From Phytopythium helicoides (lineage: Eukaryota; Oomycota; Peronosporomycetes; Pythiales; Pythiaceae), in the NCBI GenBank assembly GCA_024867545.1, contig JANFNE010000003.1:62001-126000 (forward strand): a stretch of 64,000 bases of DNA, given 5' to 3'. Position 1 is the stretch's first letter, and every line of letters starts with the position of its first letter. The notes beneath the pieces are model-generated. The model was not told where the DNA came from, searched no databases, and was given only the letters and a program-made list of their open reading frames with translations. The position numbers were made by a program, and so were the translations under genes. This document shows positions 41,028 to 52,151 of the stretch, in pieces.

Positions 41028-41590
41028 CAATGAGCCCAGGGACACGCGGGCGGCGTCACGCAGAGCCCGTCGCTGGGGGTGGAATGGCAGCCGTGCTGGT
41101 GCTCGCCGGTCTTGCGCACGAGTGAGAGGAGACTGCCGTGCCAATCAGGCGCTGCACTGTCCGCTCGCGACCCTCGAGGCCTCCCAGTGCTGGTCATCAG
41201 TCGCTTGTTCGCTCGCCTCTCCTGGATAGCCGTCCTTGGATTCATCTCCAGCACCAGAAGAACATGGGGCGAGCTCGCCGATTGTCAGCAAGCGTCGCGA
41301 CTCGCTGCTGTCTGAGATCCGCATCACCAAGCCGAGTCAGACGTGTCGCACTCTTCCTGTCTGGTGGCAGCGTGATTGCCGTCCCAGCTTCAACGACGAC
41401 GACGGGATGCGCTGACGCTCATTTGGGGCGAGAAGCATGGCAGTCGATTCATCGGTGATGGCGGCGCGGTGGCGAGCTGCCGCAAGAAACGCGCGGCGGT
41501 GTGAAACAGTTCGGCACCATGCAGCACTGCAACTGGGTCAAGCAGTGTTTGACGAGTCCATGCCAATGCCAGGGCAGCGGTTAAAGACGA
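41028..41590. repeat. Diverged direct duplication, second unit
   Basis: Corresponds block by block to 39590-40330: the CACGCGGGCGGCGTCACG block near 41042, GAGAGGAGACTGCCG near 41122, CTGTCTGGTGGCAGCGTG near 41359 and GGCGCGGTGGCGAGC near 41461. It is shorter than the first unit because of internal deletions. The original unit may have been a gene or element now too decayed to name. Confidence 0.7.
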
Positions 41591-42539
41591 GAGCTCCCAA
41601 CTCGCCATGGGGGCGCCTGGCGCCGAGCGCTTTTAGCTAGCCGCCATGCCCCGACATGGAGCTCGCTTGCTTCAGCCTTGGAGGTGTAGGTCGATCGATG
41701 AAAAAAGCAGGCCGGTCTCAGACCGCGCTTTGGCGTCGAGCTGCTCCTCCGATGGCCATCACAGACTGTACAACTGGAGAGGGAAGGAAGAACACATCCC
41801 AGCACACGCATCCCCGCATCTGAAGTGGCGACGCAGCGGCTGAAGAAAAAAACCAGAGTCGGGGCTCGAAAGGTATCCTGCGGGAAGCTCCGCCTCACCA
41901 ATGTACACATACATGAGCAGCAGCTCGCGAGCCATTTTCTATATATCCTGCAGCGCCTCGACACGCAATGGCGCGTCGTCGCGAAAGCAAACGGGTGATC
42001 ACCTCTGGTGGAGCGAGATGTTCTGGTGTTCAACAGAACAAGCACCCACAAAGACACGGCCTTCCATAGCCGGTGTCCGTTGACGAGCCCGGATGGCATA
42101 GGCTGGGCATGGAGACACCGGAAACCTCTTCGTGGCAGCCGCACGAGTGTGGCCAGATGCTCCATCGTCGAGCGAAAGCTCTCGCTTCGGAACCCCGCGG
42201 CGCGCCTGGAAACGCAACGTGATTTTTAACAGGTTCAAGTTGGCCGGTCATCGCTGGCGTCCGCACTCAATCCTCGGGATTGGCCTGACGGGAGCTCAAC
42301 GCTCAACGCCACGTTGGTGGCGGTCTGCTCGAGAGGAAAAGGAGGAGACGGAGGGAAGGACAGGAAGAAGGCACGTGGCCACCACTGGAAGAGAGAGAGC
42401 CGCACACGAATCCACGAGACAACACGAGGAGGCTACTGTGTATGCACGATGCGCGTGTGACGTCTGTTGCAGTTTGAAAAAATGCAGTTAGAAACGCGCG
42501 GCACCAGAAAAAGTGGAAATTGTATTGTATGTGGTGTGT

Positions 42540-42575
42540 GACACACCAATCTGACGTGGCGACGTCATGTGTGTC
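42540..42575. promoter_or_regulatory. Dyad with paired TGACGT half-sites
   Basis: TGACGT (42552-42557) and ACGTCA (42562-42567) form an inverted pair with a GGCG spacer, nested in outer GACACAC (42540-42546) and GTGTGTC (42569-42575). TGACGT is the classic bZIP/CREB half-site. It lies about 530 bases upstream of the bZIP-like gene at 43107. Function inferred only. Confidence 0.35.
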
Positions 42576-43106
42576 AAAGGCCGGGCGCTCTGCTTCGTTC
42601 GGTTCAGTGCCGGAATGTTGACTTGATGAAAGTATACTGGTGCCGATCGCCGGCTTTTTTCCATCCCGCTGATCCACTGGTGGACAGTACTGTATCCGAC
42701 AGAACGCACGCCCATCGAAGTGTTTCCGTGGGTTCCGACTTGACTAGGTTTCAGTATGCTCTCACCATCTCCCCCAAAGAACCCGAAGAATCCTCGAGCC
42801 TCTCACACCGCATGTAAAACCTTCAATACCTCATAATCGGCAACTTGAACTAGAGTACCGTAGAATCGCCGCCATCGGCAGCCAGCTCTTTTTGACTAGC
42901 ATTTTGTATACGAGGGGCAACCCTCTCGCCTGTAGTATACCGTATCCCCCCTTTCCCTTGTCACTCACGGTACAACCCGGGGAGCGGCCGCACTCGCATC
43001 GCCCTCACTCCGACATCGGCAAGCAAGGAGACAGGTCGACGCCGCCGCCGCGTTCTGCCGCCGCCCGCAGGCGCCAGCTCGAGCTTTTGAAGCGCCAGGC
43101 GACGAG

Positions 43107-44935
43107 ATGCTGGACCTGGCGACGCAGCTGCGCGCCGAGCAGCGCGCGGACGAGTTCCTGGGGATGGCGCTGGCCGACGACGCGATGGAGGGAAAGGACG
43201 AGCTGTCGGCGCTGCTGCGGCTCGAGGACGACGCGGGCGCGGCCGTGGTGGCCATGATGATGCCCAGCACGGTCTCGGAGGCCGACGAGGCCGAGGACGT
43301 GGCCAACGAGAGCGAGGCCGACAGCATGTGGAGCGCCTGTCTGCAGAGCGAGACGGACGAGCCCGAGAGCCTGTTCAAGAAGAAGCACGCCGACGCGCCG
43401 AGCCCAGGGGGACCCATCGAGCCGCTGCCGCTCGACGACGTCGTCGCAGGAGAGCTCTCGGACGACGGGCCCGACGAGATGATGATGATGATCATGGAGG
43501 ACGAGGAAGGACCAGAGCTGCAGCCACAGATGGACAACCTGCTCATGACGGCCGCGCTCGGACCCATCGCCCAGGGCGCGTCGACCTTCGGAGGACTCAA
43601 CGCGCTCGCCGCGGAAGTCGCCGGCAAGAAGCGCCGCGGACGCAAGCCCTCGCTCAAGCCCAAGGCCGCCACCAAGCCCAAGCGCCCGCCACCGTCCGCC
43701 GCCAAGGCGCGTCTGCGCAGCTACGAGCGCCGGAGCCGTCACAAGCGCGAGGTACGTCCCGCTACAGTGACCTCGCGACACTTCATGTCGCGAGGTGACT
43801 CACTGATATGCAACAGTGCAACTGACCCGGACATGTAATGTACCACTTTTGATGGATGCAGCGCACCATGCTGACCATGAAGGAGGATGTCGAGGAGCTT
43901 GAGGCCAAGATCCGCGGCATCTGCTCGCACATGGCGCTCACCAGTACCAGTGCCAACAACTCGCAGCAGCGGGTCGCTGAGGTCATCCTCGAGTCTATTG
44001 TGCTCAACAACCACAACTACAACCTACGCCGTGCCATCGACGACCACCGGTTTTTCCACTCCATGCTCCAGCTCGAGTACGATCACGTACGTTTTCCGGG
44101 TCCCTTCCTCTATTTCCTTGTTATCCACTACACAAGTGTACTAACATTGAAACATTTTCAGCGGGAGACGACGACGACACCCATTCCCGAGCTCATCACG
44201 CCCAAGTCGTATCGCCCTCTGGATGAAGCCGAGTGCATCGGGTTCATGCGCGACTCGTTCCTCGAGATTGAAGCCTTCTCGAACAGTGAAGACTTTATTT
44301 CGAGCGGGCTCGAGATCTGTGGCTGGCGCGAGAAGCGCAAGCTAGTTGGCAACCAGCGTCAACTTCCTCTTCCACAAGCAGTTCGCCACGGACTGCAGTG
44401 ACGAGTTGGCAGCCCGCAGCTGGGAGATGCGTGCCGTGCAGGATCAGGTCACGCGCTACTTCGGCCACTCGCTCGACGTGCAGGTCGAGGTCATCCAGCG
44501 CTTCGCCTAACGACGTCGTGGTCGTGCGTCGCAAGATCACGCACACGGTGGATCTGTGGGTTCACCACACCATCTACCTGCTGTTCCGCACCAAGACGCC
44601 GGACGGCCACCTCGTGTGCATTCGGGACATGAACCCCGAGGACGACGAGGATGACTTTCAAGACCCTGAACGACGAGCACGCCACGACCTCGAAGAAACT
44701 GCAGATTTGGTCCAAGGCCTTTGTCTGGTGGAAGTTCACGGCTCTGCCGGAAAAAGTGGGCGAGGACGGCTCGTCGCCGACGTCGGCTGTTCCCCCCACG
44801 CGTGGCTTTGAGGTCGAGTACGGTGGCTCGCTGTCGAACGCGACTCAAGCCGACGCCGCCTTCTGGATGCGGGAGGTGCTCATTCTGGCGCTGCGCTGGG
44901 AGAACCTCATCGTCGGCCCGCTCCTGACGCTGTAA
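43107..44935 (+). pseudogene. M96/bZIP-like regulator with START-like C-terminus, frameshifted
   Basis: Exons 43107-43751 and 43862-44086, then 44162 onward; introns GTACGT..GCAG and GTACGT..TTCAG. The N-terminus is acidic and disordered, then basic (KKRRGRKPSLKPKAATKPKR). A bZIP-like stretch spans the first splice (RLRSYERRSRHKRE, then MLTMKEDVEELEAKI). The following region (FFHSMLQLEYDH, FLEIEAFSNSEDFIS, ICGWREKRKL) resembles the oomycete M96 mating-specific/START-like family. From about 44347 the sequence stays protein-like but needs at least three frame changes (near 44347, 44508 and 44650) to reach the end WENLIVGPLLTL at 44935. The clean 5' half followed by several indels suggests either recent decay or poor assembly. 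Confidence 0.65.
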
Positions 44936-45280
44936 AAGCAATCTCCAAGGCATCATCCATGGAGAACGACGAATCTATCTATTGCGGGCAGTGCAAGGGG
45001 CATGATGGCAGCGGTCTGCGACTGGGAAAGGGTCCGAGTGGATTCTCTCTGGTTTTGTCGGCCGGCAGCCCGCGCTATTTACCTTCGCCGCAGGTCGGTC
45101 GGTTGGGCTGGTGGCTTTGCCGGAGAGAACCAAGCGGAGAGAGGATCCTCCTTACTAGGAGGAAGCTGCAGGCTTCGTGTGTGCGTGTGCGTGTGTCGTG
45201 GCGTAGGCGTAGCCCTTCTAATTATTTCAATTCCTTTGTCGACGACGCAGCCGTTGCAGCTCCGGTTTTCTCGTGTAGTC
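44936..45280. other. Intergenic, no gene
   Basis: 345 bases between the M96-like gene and the membrane protein gene. A GTGTGTGCGTGTGCGTGTG simple repeat lies near 45177-45198. No coding signal recognised. Confidence 0.5.
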
Positions 45281-46445
45281 ATGGTGTCGGGGTCTGACGA
45301 TGCCGAGAAGCTCTTGAAGAAGCGTGTCAACCTCGCGTGTGCGTCGCTGACCGCGTTCGTCGCCGTGTTCGAGTTGCTGCTACTGTGGCTCATCCTGTCG
45401 GCGGATGCTCGCGCCAAGCGCCAAGCAGACGCCGTGCTGAAGGCCGTGCGGTCTTCGACTGCCGTCGAGTTCTCACTGCTGCCGCAGGCAACGGATCCAA
45501 GCCTTGAGCTGCGACGAACTACTCGAGTTGAAGCCGTCGGTGTGGTCGCAACTGGGAGACTGGTTCCCATGCTCTCGATGGACACGGGGCGTCTGCGCTT
45601 CGACGGTCGCATGAGTGTCACGCACAACTCCTCGCTGCCTCTCGACTCAACTTCGGCGTCGGCATCGGGGTCGTCGGCTGTTATCAGCTGGTCCGAGTCG
45701 CTCAAGACAGGCAATAGCCACCAAGAACTGTTAGTGCTGCACGACCAACGAGGCGCACGATTCTCGAGCCGACGAAGATGACGGACTTGTTCGCTGCTTG
45801 TCCCCAGCAGGAGTGCCGCCACTCTTTGCTCTTGAAGCTGCTAGCGGCTCTGCCTTCGCTGCGCAGTCGTTCGCGAGCTTTGGAGTCTCTTGCAAGACCG
45901 GCCGGCCGCTGGAAGTTGTGTTTGATCACTTGCCATTTGTGCTGTGCGCTCTCGATTGGCTCAACGACCTGAACGCATGCCTGACAGGCAACGTCAGTTC
46001 TGAACGAGCTTCAAAGCGGACGATTCAGACAAGTTGCCACACCGCCAACCGGCAGCAAAGACGAGATCGAAGTGTCCTCGACGAGCTCTAACTGCGTCAA
46101 GTCACCCCCTCTGGTGATCTACGGGGAAAGAATGGTACTGACGGCGACGCTCGAGTTTGGGAACTCCGTCGAGGAAGGCGACCAGCAGACTCCTGCAGTG
46201 TCGACTCGTTGCGGACTGCTCGAGGCACCATTGGCCACGGAGTCGCTCGCGAAGCTCAATTTACTATCCCAAATGATCCCAAGACTCCCGCTGAGGTCAA
46301 ACACGAGTGTAGAGAGCTACATATGGCTACCACCCCCAGTATGAATGGAAAGCAACGAGAATTGTTTGGGATCGTGGTGACATGTTTAACGCGTTGGAGA
46401 TATCACACCAACAAAATGGATGGGTACACTACGCTACGCTGACTC
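45281..46445 (+). pseudogene. Unknown single-pass membrane protein, frameshifted
   Basis: From ATG 45281 the product has a short basic leader, one strong membrane helix (LTAFVAVFELLLLWLILSA, about residues 19-37) and a polar Ser/Thr-rich ectodomain. The frame changes near 45750 (continuing DEDDGLVRCLSPAG), near 45990 (continuing NELQSGRFRQVATPP) and again near 46330 (continuing YEWKATRIVWDRGDMFNA). All segments look coding, so the original was probably a type II membrane protein of about 390 residues. The topology resembles the membrane hydrolase family at 23950, but I see no shared motif. Family unknown. Confidence 0.5.
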
Positions 46446-46487
46446 ACAGCTCACATGAAGGCTTCTGCCAAGAAGCAAAGCACGCAT

Positions 46488-47711
46488 CTAGTGACGGAAG
46501 CGACGGGTGCGGACCTTGCAGCCACCTCCGCTGCTCGGCACCTCGGGCTCCTCAGTCGCATCATCGCTACCCGAGGTGGACGGCTCCTCCGTATCGGCGC
46601 TGCCGCTGTCTGGGTTCGACGCAGAGGAGCCAGCAACATCGCTCCCAGCAACATCGCTGCCAGTGTACGAGGCTTCACCAGCCGTGGACTCGCTGTCATC
46701 GCCGTACGCTTCACTGGCATCACCATCAGTCGACTCTGAAGAGGCCTCGCTCGGGAACTCAATGTCGGAGCCATCCGTGGGCATACCACTCGATCCATCG
46801 GCACTGGCATGGGAGCCCGCAACGTCACTGCCAGGGAAGGAGCCATCGTACTCCTCGCTCGACGAGCCATCCTCGCTGGTGGACGGAGGGAACGTCAAGC
46901 CCGAGTCGTCTCCGGTGCTAGCGCTTGACTCACCCGGCGCGCTGCCCTCGCCACTGTCGTATTCGCCACTAGCCTCGTCATCGGTCTCGTCACTGGCCTC
47001 GTTTGCCGTCGATCCTTCCTCGTCGCCACCGTCAACCTCGCCCTCATCCGACTCACTCCCCGAGCATGGTCCCGAGAACGGGTTCTGGTCGGGGGACTCC
47101 TCCGGATCTGGGGTTGGTGCCGCAGTGCTACCCTTACCGCCCTTGCCGCCCTTGCCAGTGCCGGGTGCGGCCGTGGTGGTCGACGGAGCGGCAGTAGTTG
47201 CGGTAGGAGCAGCCGTGGTAGTTGAAGGAGCCGCAGTCGTGGTAGCTGGGGCCTCCGTCTCCGTGGCCGACGACGAGGCAGTCGACGAGGCAGTCGAAGT
47301 CGAAGCAGCAGTGGATCCGGATGAAGCAGTCGACGTAGGCGTAGTCGTCGATCCGGACGCTGCGGTCGAGGCTGAGGCGGGGCACTCCTCGGTCGATTGG
47401 TCGGGGAAGTCGGCGGTGTACGAGACCGTAAACTGAGGCGTGTCGCCCTTAGTCCAGACGCAGCACGGGTCACCGAAGGCCTGGCCGTTCGTGATGTAGC
47501 TGCCGGGATACGTGTCTTCACACAGGTCTGTGGTCCAAGTCTCTCCAGCGGTCTTGAACGCCGTGGCAAAGTCGGTCAGCGCCATGTTGGTGCCGTGACC
47601 CAGCGACTGGTTGAAGTTGGCACCGTTCGGGATTTCATCGAGGAACTTCTCGTATGCTGCTGCGCCACTGATAGCAGCAGCGGCGAATGAAATAACTGCC
47701 GAGAGCTTCAT
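46488..47711 (-). CDS. Temptin-domain secreted protein with long acidic tail
   Basis: 407 residues, single exon. ATG 47711 begins a clear signal peptide (MKLSAVISFAAAAISGAAA). The mature N-terminus has the temptin-type Cys pattern: FLDEIPNGANFNQ, LGHGTNMALTDFATAF, TWTTDLCEDTY, TNGQAFGDPCCVWTKG. Then come a Thr/Ser/Ala mucin-like stalk with repeats of TTTAAPSTTTAAP, a GKGGKGGKG hinge and about 200 residues of Ser/Asp/Glu/Gly-rich tail. That tail holds repeats such as SDVAGSDVAGS. Temptin was first known as a mollusc pheromone protein; related domains are common in oomycete secreted proteins, function unknown. The tail is probably disordered and acidic. The Ser/Pro-rich plus-strand frame over it is a shadow. 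Confidence 0.85.
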   Translation of the reverse strand: MKLSAVISFAAAAISGAAAYEKFLDEIPNGANFNQSLGHGTNMALTDFATAFKTAGETWTTDLCEDTYPGSYITNGQAFGDPCCVWTKGDTPQFTVSYTADFPDQSTEECPASASTAASGSTTTPTSTASSGSTAASTSTASSTASSSATETEAPATTTAAPSTTTAAPTATTAAPSTTTAAPGTGKGGKGGKGSTAAPTPDPEESPDQNPFSGPCSGSESDEGEVDGGDEEGSTANEASDETDDEASGEYDSGEGSAPGESSASTGDDSGLTFPPSTSEDGSSSEEYDGSFPGSDVAGSHASADGSSGMPTDGSDIEFPSEASSESTDGDASEAYGDDSESTAGEASYTGSDVAGSDVAGSSASNPDSGSADTEEPSTSGSDDATEEPEVPSSGGGCKVRTRRFRH

Positions 47712-49372
47712 GATGAGAGAGCGTTGATAGAGATTCCGGCGGGCTGGGTCGATTCGACGAGTGCTCACTGCCAATGGTAGTTGACCGAGAGCGGGGAAAT
47801 TGGAAAGTGAGCGACCGAGAGAGCAGCCTTCGTCGGAGACCTGGCTGTTAGTCGAGACTGAAGAGTGACCAGGTTTCGGTGGTATAGCCACCAAACAAGC
47901 TCTCGTCACATGCACTGTCGGCCTGATTCGCCGTTCCTCGTGGCCATGTGCTAAAGCCCCGCCAAGCTCTTGGCAAGCGGGCATTGATCCAGATGCGGTA
48001 CTGTGGTACAGTCTCACTTGAGTCATGAGCTGGTCGTTGAAGCGACGAACAGCGTGCTTGCCGGCCGGAGGGTGGCAAATCCGGCTTTATGGTTCTTTCG
48101 CGTCCCGTTCGGTCTGGTGACCATGAGGCTGTCGTTGCGAGGAAGCACATGGCCAAGGCGAGTTGTGGATGTGGAGCCACAGGAGGCGGCGAGGCGTCAG
48201 GTGGGGCCAGTCGTGGGCTGATACAGCTTGATCGCCGATCTCGCAGCTGCCCCAGTCGCCCATGGAGAGCCATCAAGGACGCTTCCTGCGTTCGAGCTGG
48301 AATGAAGGAGATGCATGTAGGTACTGGTGAAGGCAGCCATGACCCATGAATCATGAAGGTCGAAAGTGGTGAGACCGAAGCCAGTGCCATTGTACCCATA
48401 GTTCAGATTTCACTTGACTTCAGTATGAAACGAGTGAGACATGGTCATTTATGTAAATGCTAGTGTGCTGCATGGAGGCACGATTCGCCAGGTGCGCACC
48501 ATGCAGATGTTCCCTATGAGCTTTCGACGGTGCAGGAGCAGCAGATGATAAGATCGCTCTCTGAGCCACAGAGCGCTGCTGCTGGTGCTCGTCGTGTGGT
48601 GGAGCGAAAGCTTTCGCAAGTACAGATATCTTCTTGCTGCTGTTCGAACCTATCAACCGCTATCGTGGTCGCCAACTTCGGCAAACTCACTTTCATGCGC
48701 TGGAGCAGATCACAACCGAACGTCAACGGTGGCAGACTCGCCTGACAGAAGTTGCCTTGTACGTGACTATAGCTCATCACTTGATAAAGTAACTAGTTTC
48801 CTGGAGTAGTCTGCTTCCCGAACTGTAGGATCAACAGCAAGCAGTGTGTTGGGAGTTTGGATTGCAAAACTCGCCGCGTCGTGAGTGTGATCAAACTATG
48901 CAGCCAACTCTATCAAAGGCTACCCTGTTGCACAATGCCCTGGTGGCGGGACCTATTATGCTGTTCATTATTGTGTGCTGCAAAACAAACCAGCACCAGC
49001 ACCAGCCGAAGAGGACTACGAAGAGATCAAATGTCCTGCCTGTTAGCTCGCCATATATCCATACCGCACTGGAGTGACGTACAGTCATAGCTAGCACTGA
49101 GTGGTCTTCCATTTGCACAGAGTTTTTTTCATCTGAAGAACTTCAGGTTTGAGATGACGCAGCGCTTACGAAAACCTGGCCGTAAACGCTCTTCTCACTT
49201 CAACCGTTTGCGTAGATTGCCTTGGGTGGATCACCGAGCCAAAAAGACGAGCGATGAGGACAAGTTGATTGTGGCACATCTTGGGCGATTTGAACTTGGC
49301 GGACGAAATGCCGAGATCATCCAATGCATAGTGAATTCCATATAAAAGGGTAACGAGTGTTCACGTGATCGA
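47712..49372. other. Intergenic, no gene recognised
   Basis: 1.66 kb with only short, overlapping frames. A TATAAAAGG word at 49341-49349 and a CACGTG word near 49363 lie just upstream of the duplicated block and may be promoter elements of the NmrA-like gene. Confidence 0.45.
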
Positions 49373-49768
49373 CTCTCGAGCAAGCACGTCAACGGAAATC
49401 AAGACGCTCGTCGCGTTCTTCAGGAGAACTGCGTTGGTCCTTGGTCATTCGGAAGTGCCCATCGATCTCAACACCTCACTTTACAACTCGGTCGCGACTG
49501 CAAACCAACACAACTTCCATCCAAACCCCAACCATGTCCAAGACCTTCACGAAATTTGCTGTCGCCGGCGCCGGCGGCGTTGGAGCTTCGGTCGTTGACG
49601 AACTGCTCAAGAAGAACCTGAAGGTGACTGTACTCACGCGAGACGATACCAAGGAGGAGATGGTCGCATTCAAGAGCCGCGGTGCAGTCGTCGTTAAGGT
49701 GGATTACACTGACCGTGAGGCCGTGAAGAATGCTCTCACTGGCGTCGAGGCGGTGTACGTTGAGATCG
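49373..49768. repeat. Copy A 5' block of the NmrA/M96 mosaic
   Basis: 396 bases nearly identical to 52152-52547 (constant offset 2779). Contains the upstream leader and first exon of the NmrA-like gene. The match begins at CTCTCGAGCAAGCACG and ends a few bases inside intron 1. Confidence 0.9.
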
Positions 49769-50596
49769 ATTGCGTCGAGATCCTGTATCCGTGCTGACTA
49801 TCAGTTCCGTGATCGCTATGCTCGTAGAGTGAGCTCTGTGGGACCGTTTGCTGTTCCGATCCAGGCCGATATCGCACACGCCGCCAAGGCTGCTGGCGTC
49901 GAGCTCTTCGTCCCCGCTGAGGTAAGCGACAACTCGCTAAGCTTATGGAGCTCGATTTGGTGACGTTCTGTAATTCACGTGCTCCCTTCAGTTTGGGATC
50001 GACGTATCGGACGGCATGCACGTGCACAAGAAGGCTATCCAGGACCTTCTCAAGGAGATTGAATTGCCGTACACGCTCTTCTTCAACGGCCTCTTCTACG
50101 AATACGTATCACTGTAAGCGAACTGATCAACAATCGCCATGGCATATCTGACTGACACCAATGGGTCTCTCTAATATGCTACAGCGCTCTGGGTTTTGAC
50201 TTTTCACAAGAGAGCGTCCCCGTCGTGGGTGACGGCAAGACCAAGTTCAGCCTCACCAAGCGGAGCGAGATCGGTCAAGTCGTCGCCCACGTTCTGACGA
50301 CGGCTCCGAAATCCGAGCTCGAGTGGGCCAAGATTCCGTTCGAGGGTGATCGCAAGTCTTCTCTCGAGGTCATAGCGATCGCGGAGCAGAAGATCGGTAA
50401 GAAGATCGGCGTCACGTTCGTTGATTACGAGGAAAACAAGAAGAAGTACGACTCGGACTTTGGCGCCTTCCTCACGACGCTTTTTGCTGACGGACGTGGC
50501 GTCGCTGGACCCGAAGGACGTATGAACGAGGTCAAAACGACGTACTTTCCTGACTGGAAGCCCACGTCGTATGAGACTTTCGAGCTTGGACAGTAA
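49534..50596 (+). CDS. NmrA-like / isoflavone-reductase-like NAD(P)-binding protein
   Basis: Four exons, 49534-49754, 49828-49921, 49992-50113 and 50185-50596, with GT..AG introns of 70-73 bases; 282 residues. The N-terminal Rossmann motif is VAGAGGVGASVVDELL, followed by VTVLTRDD and VKVDYTD at the usual strands. GVELFVPAEFG and YTLFFNGLFYEY match the NmrA/isoflavone reductase core. This group of atypical short-chain reductases either reduces small molecules or senses NADP redox state; which applies here cannot be told. The last exon is duplicated at 58782-59201 and the first at 52152-52547. It is convergent with a residual M96-like 3' end at 50667. This is the only complete NmrA copy of the three. 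Confidence 0.85.
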
Positions 50597-50666
50597 GGGC
50601 TGGGAGCGAAAAGGTCCAGTGTAGCATGCTGCCTCTTGATTTTTCATTTACAGTAATTTCACATGG

Positions 50667-50809
50667 CTACTTCAACATGATCAAGCTGTCTAACAGTGAG
50701 TTCTCAAATGCCTGGCTAAGGCGATCATCCAAGTACTTGGATGCTGGTAGCAGTACCTGGTTCACAAAGGTGTAGTGGTTGACGTCGGCCTTGTCTCCAT
50801 GGAGTGACA
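50667..50809 (-). pseudogene. 3' stub of the M96-like gene, copy A
   Basis: Encodes only the last 46 or so residues (SLHGDKADVNHYTFVNQVL to the stop), nearly identical to the end of the gene at 52580-53890. Homology ends at about 50804-50809; upstream sequence is unrelated. The rest of the gene was lost from this copy. Confidence 0.8.
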
Positions 50810-50973
50810 TCAACGCCGCCAGGAACATCTTCCTGAAGAACGAGCGCATGCTTGTTTAGCCGGGCTTTCGAGCCCCTCGGAGAAACCTCCTTCGAGGAGT
50901 CAGGGTGAGGTGCAACGTCTTGTCTTGGGCAAGGTGCTGTATCGATGACCTCGACCCGCAGGACGTAGTCGCA

Positions 50974-51486
50974 CTAGCGATGTGTCTTAAGTAGGAACTT
51001 TATGATAAGCGAGTCGAACGGCTTCTCGAAAGAAGGCTCAATGAGGCTCGCTATGATGGCTGCATCCTGGAGATCGTCGATGTATGAGGCCTTGACGCGC
51101 ATGACGTCGAGTGTCGGGTTGACGAGCCCGAACATGACGTCTTCGAGTGTCCCCGTGATGGTGCCGAAGCTGATGACGACCGGAAGCTCGGAGGCAATAA
51201 GCTTGTCATCCTTGTTCATCTCGCTCTCGCTGCCGAGCGTCGTCTTGCGCGCCATCCGATCGAGTTCGGGCTGCGTGCGCTCGCTGTAGACGCGCATGTC
51301 CTCCTTACCGGCATGATACTTCCATCTCCGTTCGTCGACCTTGCCTCCTTCTTGGAATAGCAGCCCCTCGTATATGGCTATATGATTGTCGATGAATGCC
51401 TGGGAGAGCTCATGGAGCTGTGCGACCTCGCTCTTGGACAGCACGAGCTTCTCGAAAGGGTTGGCAGTGAATCGCTCACGTCCCAT
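50974..51486 (-). pseudogene. START-domain protein, N-terminal part
   Basis: 170 codons from ATG 51486: FEKLVLSKSEVAQLHELSQ, WKYHAGKEDMRVYSERTQPE, LASELPVVISFGTITG-like text, VMFGLVNPTLDVMRVKASY and FDSLIIKFLL. This is the beginning of the oomycete START-like lipid-binding family, which usually runs on for 150 or more residues and often ends in a FYVE finger. Here a TAG at 50974 stops it and the following sequence (CDYVLRVEV in frame) is not convincing as a continuation. So it is a truncated gene, or a frameshift hides the rest. It lies between mosaic copies A and B. Confidence 0.6.
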
Positions 51487-52151
51487 GATTTTTTTGTGGT
51501 GTCGATCTCAGTGTGGAGACCCGGAAAAAACGCAGAGTGACGAGTCGATTCCAGTGTCTGAGTGAGAGAAGGAGCAGCGCAAGCCGGCCTATGGGACGGC
51601 TACTTGAGCCGATCCCGTTGCGAATGCACCACGTCAGATCGGTAACAACACGAATTTGGCCGGGAAACGTTGCGAGCCACAATCCGAAGCATTGCAGTGA
51701 TCGATGGGCAGCCCCATGTTGCACTCAAGGTGATTTGCAAGAAGCTGTCACATCCAACGGAGATGAGCGACGACGCAAATCTCTTTAAAATAAATATTGG
51801 AAACAAGAGGAAATACCGTTGTAGACAATATTGTCAACGAAACAGAGAGATTTTTGGTAAAAACCTGTAATAATATATTTTTATAGATTATGCACAAGAT
51901 ATATGTTTTAGAGATAAATGGACAATACCTTTGTACATCGAAGCATGTGCCTCTTTTGCCGACTGCTCTCTAACCGAGCGCATTTCGGCTCATGCATGCA
52001 GAAAAACCGTGGTTGAATCAAGTGAATTGGACTGTTCAGAATGCCATCATCCAAACCGGCACAGCGTTGGAGATGTTTGTTCCATTACGCAGGTGAATTC
52101 TTTCGCACTCTACAGAATGCATATGGTATCTATTGTGTAGAGGTTCATTGC
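51487..52151. other. AT-rich spacer between mosaic copies
   Basis: No gene seen. 51780-51935 is strikingly AT-rich compared with the rest of the window and contains the perfect 12 bp palindrome GACAATATTGTC at about 51825-51836. May be a degraded element or recombination-prone stretch. Confidence 0.5.

Larger units (their letters stand above)
39212..43106. other. Gene-poor region with a diverged duplication
   Basis: 3.9 kb with no recognisable gene. Frames of up to 194 codons (41581-42165, minus) have no motif and unusual composition. Parts of 39590-40330 recur in the same order at 41028-41590 (see the repeat entries). The last kilobase contains the upstream region of the M96-like gene at 43107, with a dyad at 42540-42575. 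Confidence 0.5.

Noticed and set aside
41581..42165. 194-codon minus-strand frame
   Set aside because: Cys/Arg/Ser-rich with no motif, overlapping the decayed duplication.
46507..47436. 309-codon plus-strand frame rich in Ser, Pro and Val
   Set aside because: Antisense to the repetitive tail of the temptin-domain gene; repeats create long open frames on both strands.
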